A stretch of 6,480 nt of DNA from Acidobacteriota bacterium. GTDB lineage: Bacteria; Acidobacteriota; UBA6911; RPQK01; JADFOI01. Shown here piece after piece: positions 5,054-6,480 of the stretch; within the stretch, counting starts at the first letter, position 1, and every line of letters begins with the position of its first letter. Location of the stretch: positions 1-6,480 of the forward strand of contig JAPYTY010000121.1 in assembly GCA_029942065.1 (NCBI GenBank). The letters are read 5' to 3'. Below the pieces are notes generated by a model. That model worked only from the letters and a program-made list of their open reading frames with translations, was not told the DNA's origin and did no database searches. The translations under genes were made by a program, and so were the position numbers.

Positions 5054-6480
5054 ATAAATCATCCGGGCTGGAATCCGGCCCCGGGAGGGACAACTCGGAG
5101 AAAAACCGAAGAGCTTCCGGGTTGGCCACGGCCTCTTTGGAGCATGCCTGCTCCGGCGGAACACCGGAGAGAATGCGCTTGATGGGCACTTCCAGCTTCT
5201 TGCCGCTCAGGGTCCTGGGGACTTCAGGGATCCGGTAGATCTCGTCGGGAAGGTGACGGGGAGAGAGCTCCCGGCGGATCACCTCCCGGATACGGCTCTC
5301 AAAGGGCGGGTCCAGAGTGGTTCCCTCCGGCAGCACCAGGAAAAGGAGCAATCGGCCCTCTTCTCCTGACTGACCGATATCCACCACCAGGCTGTCCACG
5401 ACTTCGGGGAACTCCTCCACCACCCGGTAAAACTCACTGGTCCCCATTCGAACACCACCGCGGTTGAGCGTGGAGTCGGAGCGGCCGTAAATAACGCAGC
5501 TCCCGTGCTTGGTGAACTTGATCCAGTCGCCATGACGCCACACTCCGGGAAAGTCCTGGAAGTAGCTCTCCCGGTAACGCCGGCCTCCCTCGTCGTTCCA
5601 GAAGCCGACGGGCATCGAGGGCATGGGCTTTTCGATCACCAGTTCACCGACCTGATCCACCACCGCCTTTCCGTCGGTGTCGTAACTCCTGGCCTGGACT
5701 CCCAGCTGGCAGCACTGGATTTCTCCTGCGCGAACCGGCAGCAGGGGAGAGGGTCCGAGAAAGCCGGTACACATATCGGTTCCTCCGCTGAGCGATCCCA
5801 GCAGCAGATCCCCTTTCACCTTTTCATAGACCCAGGCGAAGCCTTCCGGCGACAAAGGACTTCCGGTTGATCCCAGCCCGGTGAGGGCGTCCAGGTTGAA
5901 CCGGGCCGCCGGGTGGATGCCGGTCTTGATGCACAACTCGATATAGGACGCGCTGGCTCCAAAGTAGGTGGTCCCGGCTCGTTCGCTGAGCTGCCACAGG
6001 GCGTTCAGGTCGGGGTAGGCCGGGCTTCCTTCATAAAGCACCACCGTGGCATCCACCAGAAGCCCGCCGATCAGAAGGTTCCATATCATCCATCCGGTGC
6101 TGGTGAACCAGAAGTACCGGTCCTTCTCGGACAGGTCCAGATGAAGGGAGAGCTCCTTGAGATGTTCGAGAAGGATCCCGCCCTGGCTCTGGACGATGGG
6201 CTTGGGCAGACCCGTGGTCCCGGATGAGTACAAGATCCATAGAGGATGATCAAAGGGGACGGCCTCGAAGTTCAAGGACTCTTCCCGGGAGAGAAGCTCG
6301 TCCCAGAGTTTCATGCCGGACGCCTTTCCGCCGGAAGCAGAGGTGCCGAGATGAGGCACCAGGAGGGTGGTCTCAAGCGACGGGATCGCGTCTTGTATGG
6401 CCGCACCGGCTGCGGATTCGGGCAGTACCAGGTCGGGAGCCAGTCGGAGTGCCCATGTGCAGGGTGCTCGACCACCGCCC
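5052..6480 (-). CDS. aacS: Acetoacetyl-CoA synthetase (acetoacetate-CoA ligase), 5'-truncated by window
   Basis: The frame is open from the window edge to its stop, giving 475 residues of an enzyme that is normally about 650. It converts acetoacetate, ATP and CoA to acetoacetyl-CoA, AMP and PPi in the cytoplasm (ANL superfamily). Landmarks: the phosphate-binding loop YSSGTTGLPKP from position 6230 downward; FWFTSTGWMIWNLLIGGLL; GSTGSPLSPEGFAWVYEKVK; the family-typical LLLGSLSGGTDMCTGFLG; GEIQCCQLG; WRHGDWIKF; GRSDSTLNRGGVRMGTSEFY; and the C-terminal RTLSGKKLEVPIKRIL with the expected catalytic lysine codon at 5201-5199. The SGGTDxC and GGVRMGTSEFY signatures separate it from ordinary acetyl-CoA synthetase. 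A GTG at 6359 is internal, not the start. Oddly, the first 30 or so codons near the edge do not show the DGYxYxGK-type segment expected just before PSLETTLLVP. Downstream comes 88 bases and then the methyltransferase remnant. Confidence 0.92.
   Translation of the reverse strand, partial: GGGRAPCTWALRLAPDLVLPESAAGAAIQDAIPSLETTLLVPHLGTSASGGKASGMKLWDELLSREESLNFEAVPFDHPLWILYSSGTTGLPKPIVQSQGGILLEHLKELSLHLDLSEKDRYFWFTSTGWMIWNLLIGGLLVDATVVLYEGSPAYPDLNALWQLSERAGTTYFGASASYIELCIKTGIHPAARFNLDALTGLGSTGSPLSPEGFAWVYEKVKGDLLLGSLSGGTDMCTGFLGPSPLLPVRAGEIQCCQLGVQARSYDTDGKAVVDQVGELVIEKPMPSMPVGFWNDEGGRRYRESYFQDFPGVWRHGDWIKFTKHGSCVIYGRSDSTLNRGGVRMGTSEFYRVVEEFPEVVDSLVVDIGQSGEEGRLLLFLVLPEGTTLDPPFESRIREVIRRELSPRHLPDEIYRIPEVPRTLSGKKLEVPIKRILSGVPPEQACSKEAVANPEALRFFSELSLPGPDSSPDDL

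Noticed and set aside
1..6480. CRISPR array, tRNA, rRNA, transposase or integrase
   Set aside because: No regularly spaced repeats, no tRNA-like cloverleaf and no mobile-element protein motif was found on either strand.

Overview
The window looks like bacterial chromosome of moderately high GC, with every supported gene on the minus strand. The best taxonomic guess is Acidobacteriota or a similar soil or marine lineage. This rests on a secreted carboxypeptidase-regulatory/TonB-receptor N-terminus of the type abundant there, and on dispersed intergenic repeats (a 'CCACAGAGACACAGAGG' type and a 'CCCCGAAGGGG...GCCTGGGGC' hairpin type) that I know from such genomes. It is an inference from gene style; there is no rRNA or other marker.

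Reading in the direction of transcription (high to low coordinates): (1) 6480-5052, the C-terminal three quarters of an acetoacetyl-CoA synthetase (acetoacetate-CoA ligase), whose start lies outside the window. (2) 4963-4769, a 64-codon remnant of an isoprenylcysteine-methyltransferase-like membrane protein with a clear ribosome binding site and a TTG start but no catalytic part. (3) A sigma70-like promoter at 4772-4743, whose -35 box overlaps the remnant's stop codon. (4) 4713-2662 hyuA and 2654-759 hyuB, an intact, tightly packed pair encoding the two subunits of a hydantoinase/oxoprolinase/ketone-carboxylase family enzyme. (5) 715-230, the signal peptide and first domain of a TonB-dependent receptor-like protein that breaks off where the plug domain should begin. 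(6) 229-1, a gene-free mosaic of short dispersed repeats and hairpins.

The functional idea worth testing is metabolic. HyuA/HyuB belong to the ATP-dependent family that includes acetone and acetophenone carboxylases, and the gene upstream activates acetoacetate, the product of acetone carboxylation. Together they could form an ATP-driven ketone-to-acetoacetyl-CoA route. A hydantoinase, oxoprolinase or lactamase role is equally compatible with the sequence, and no acetone carboxylase gamma subunit is visible. Structurally, the hyuAB pair sits between two gene remnants that both keep their 5' ends and lose their 3' ends, next to repeats, which suggests past rearrangement here.
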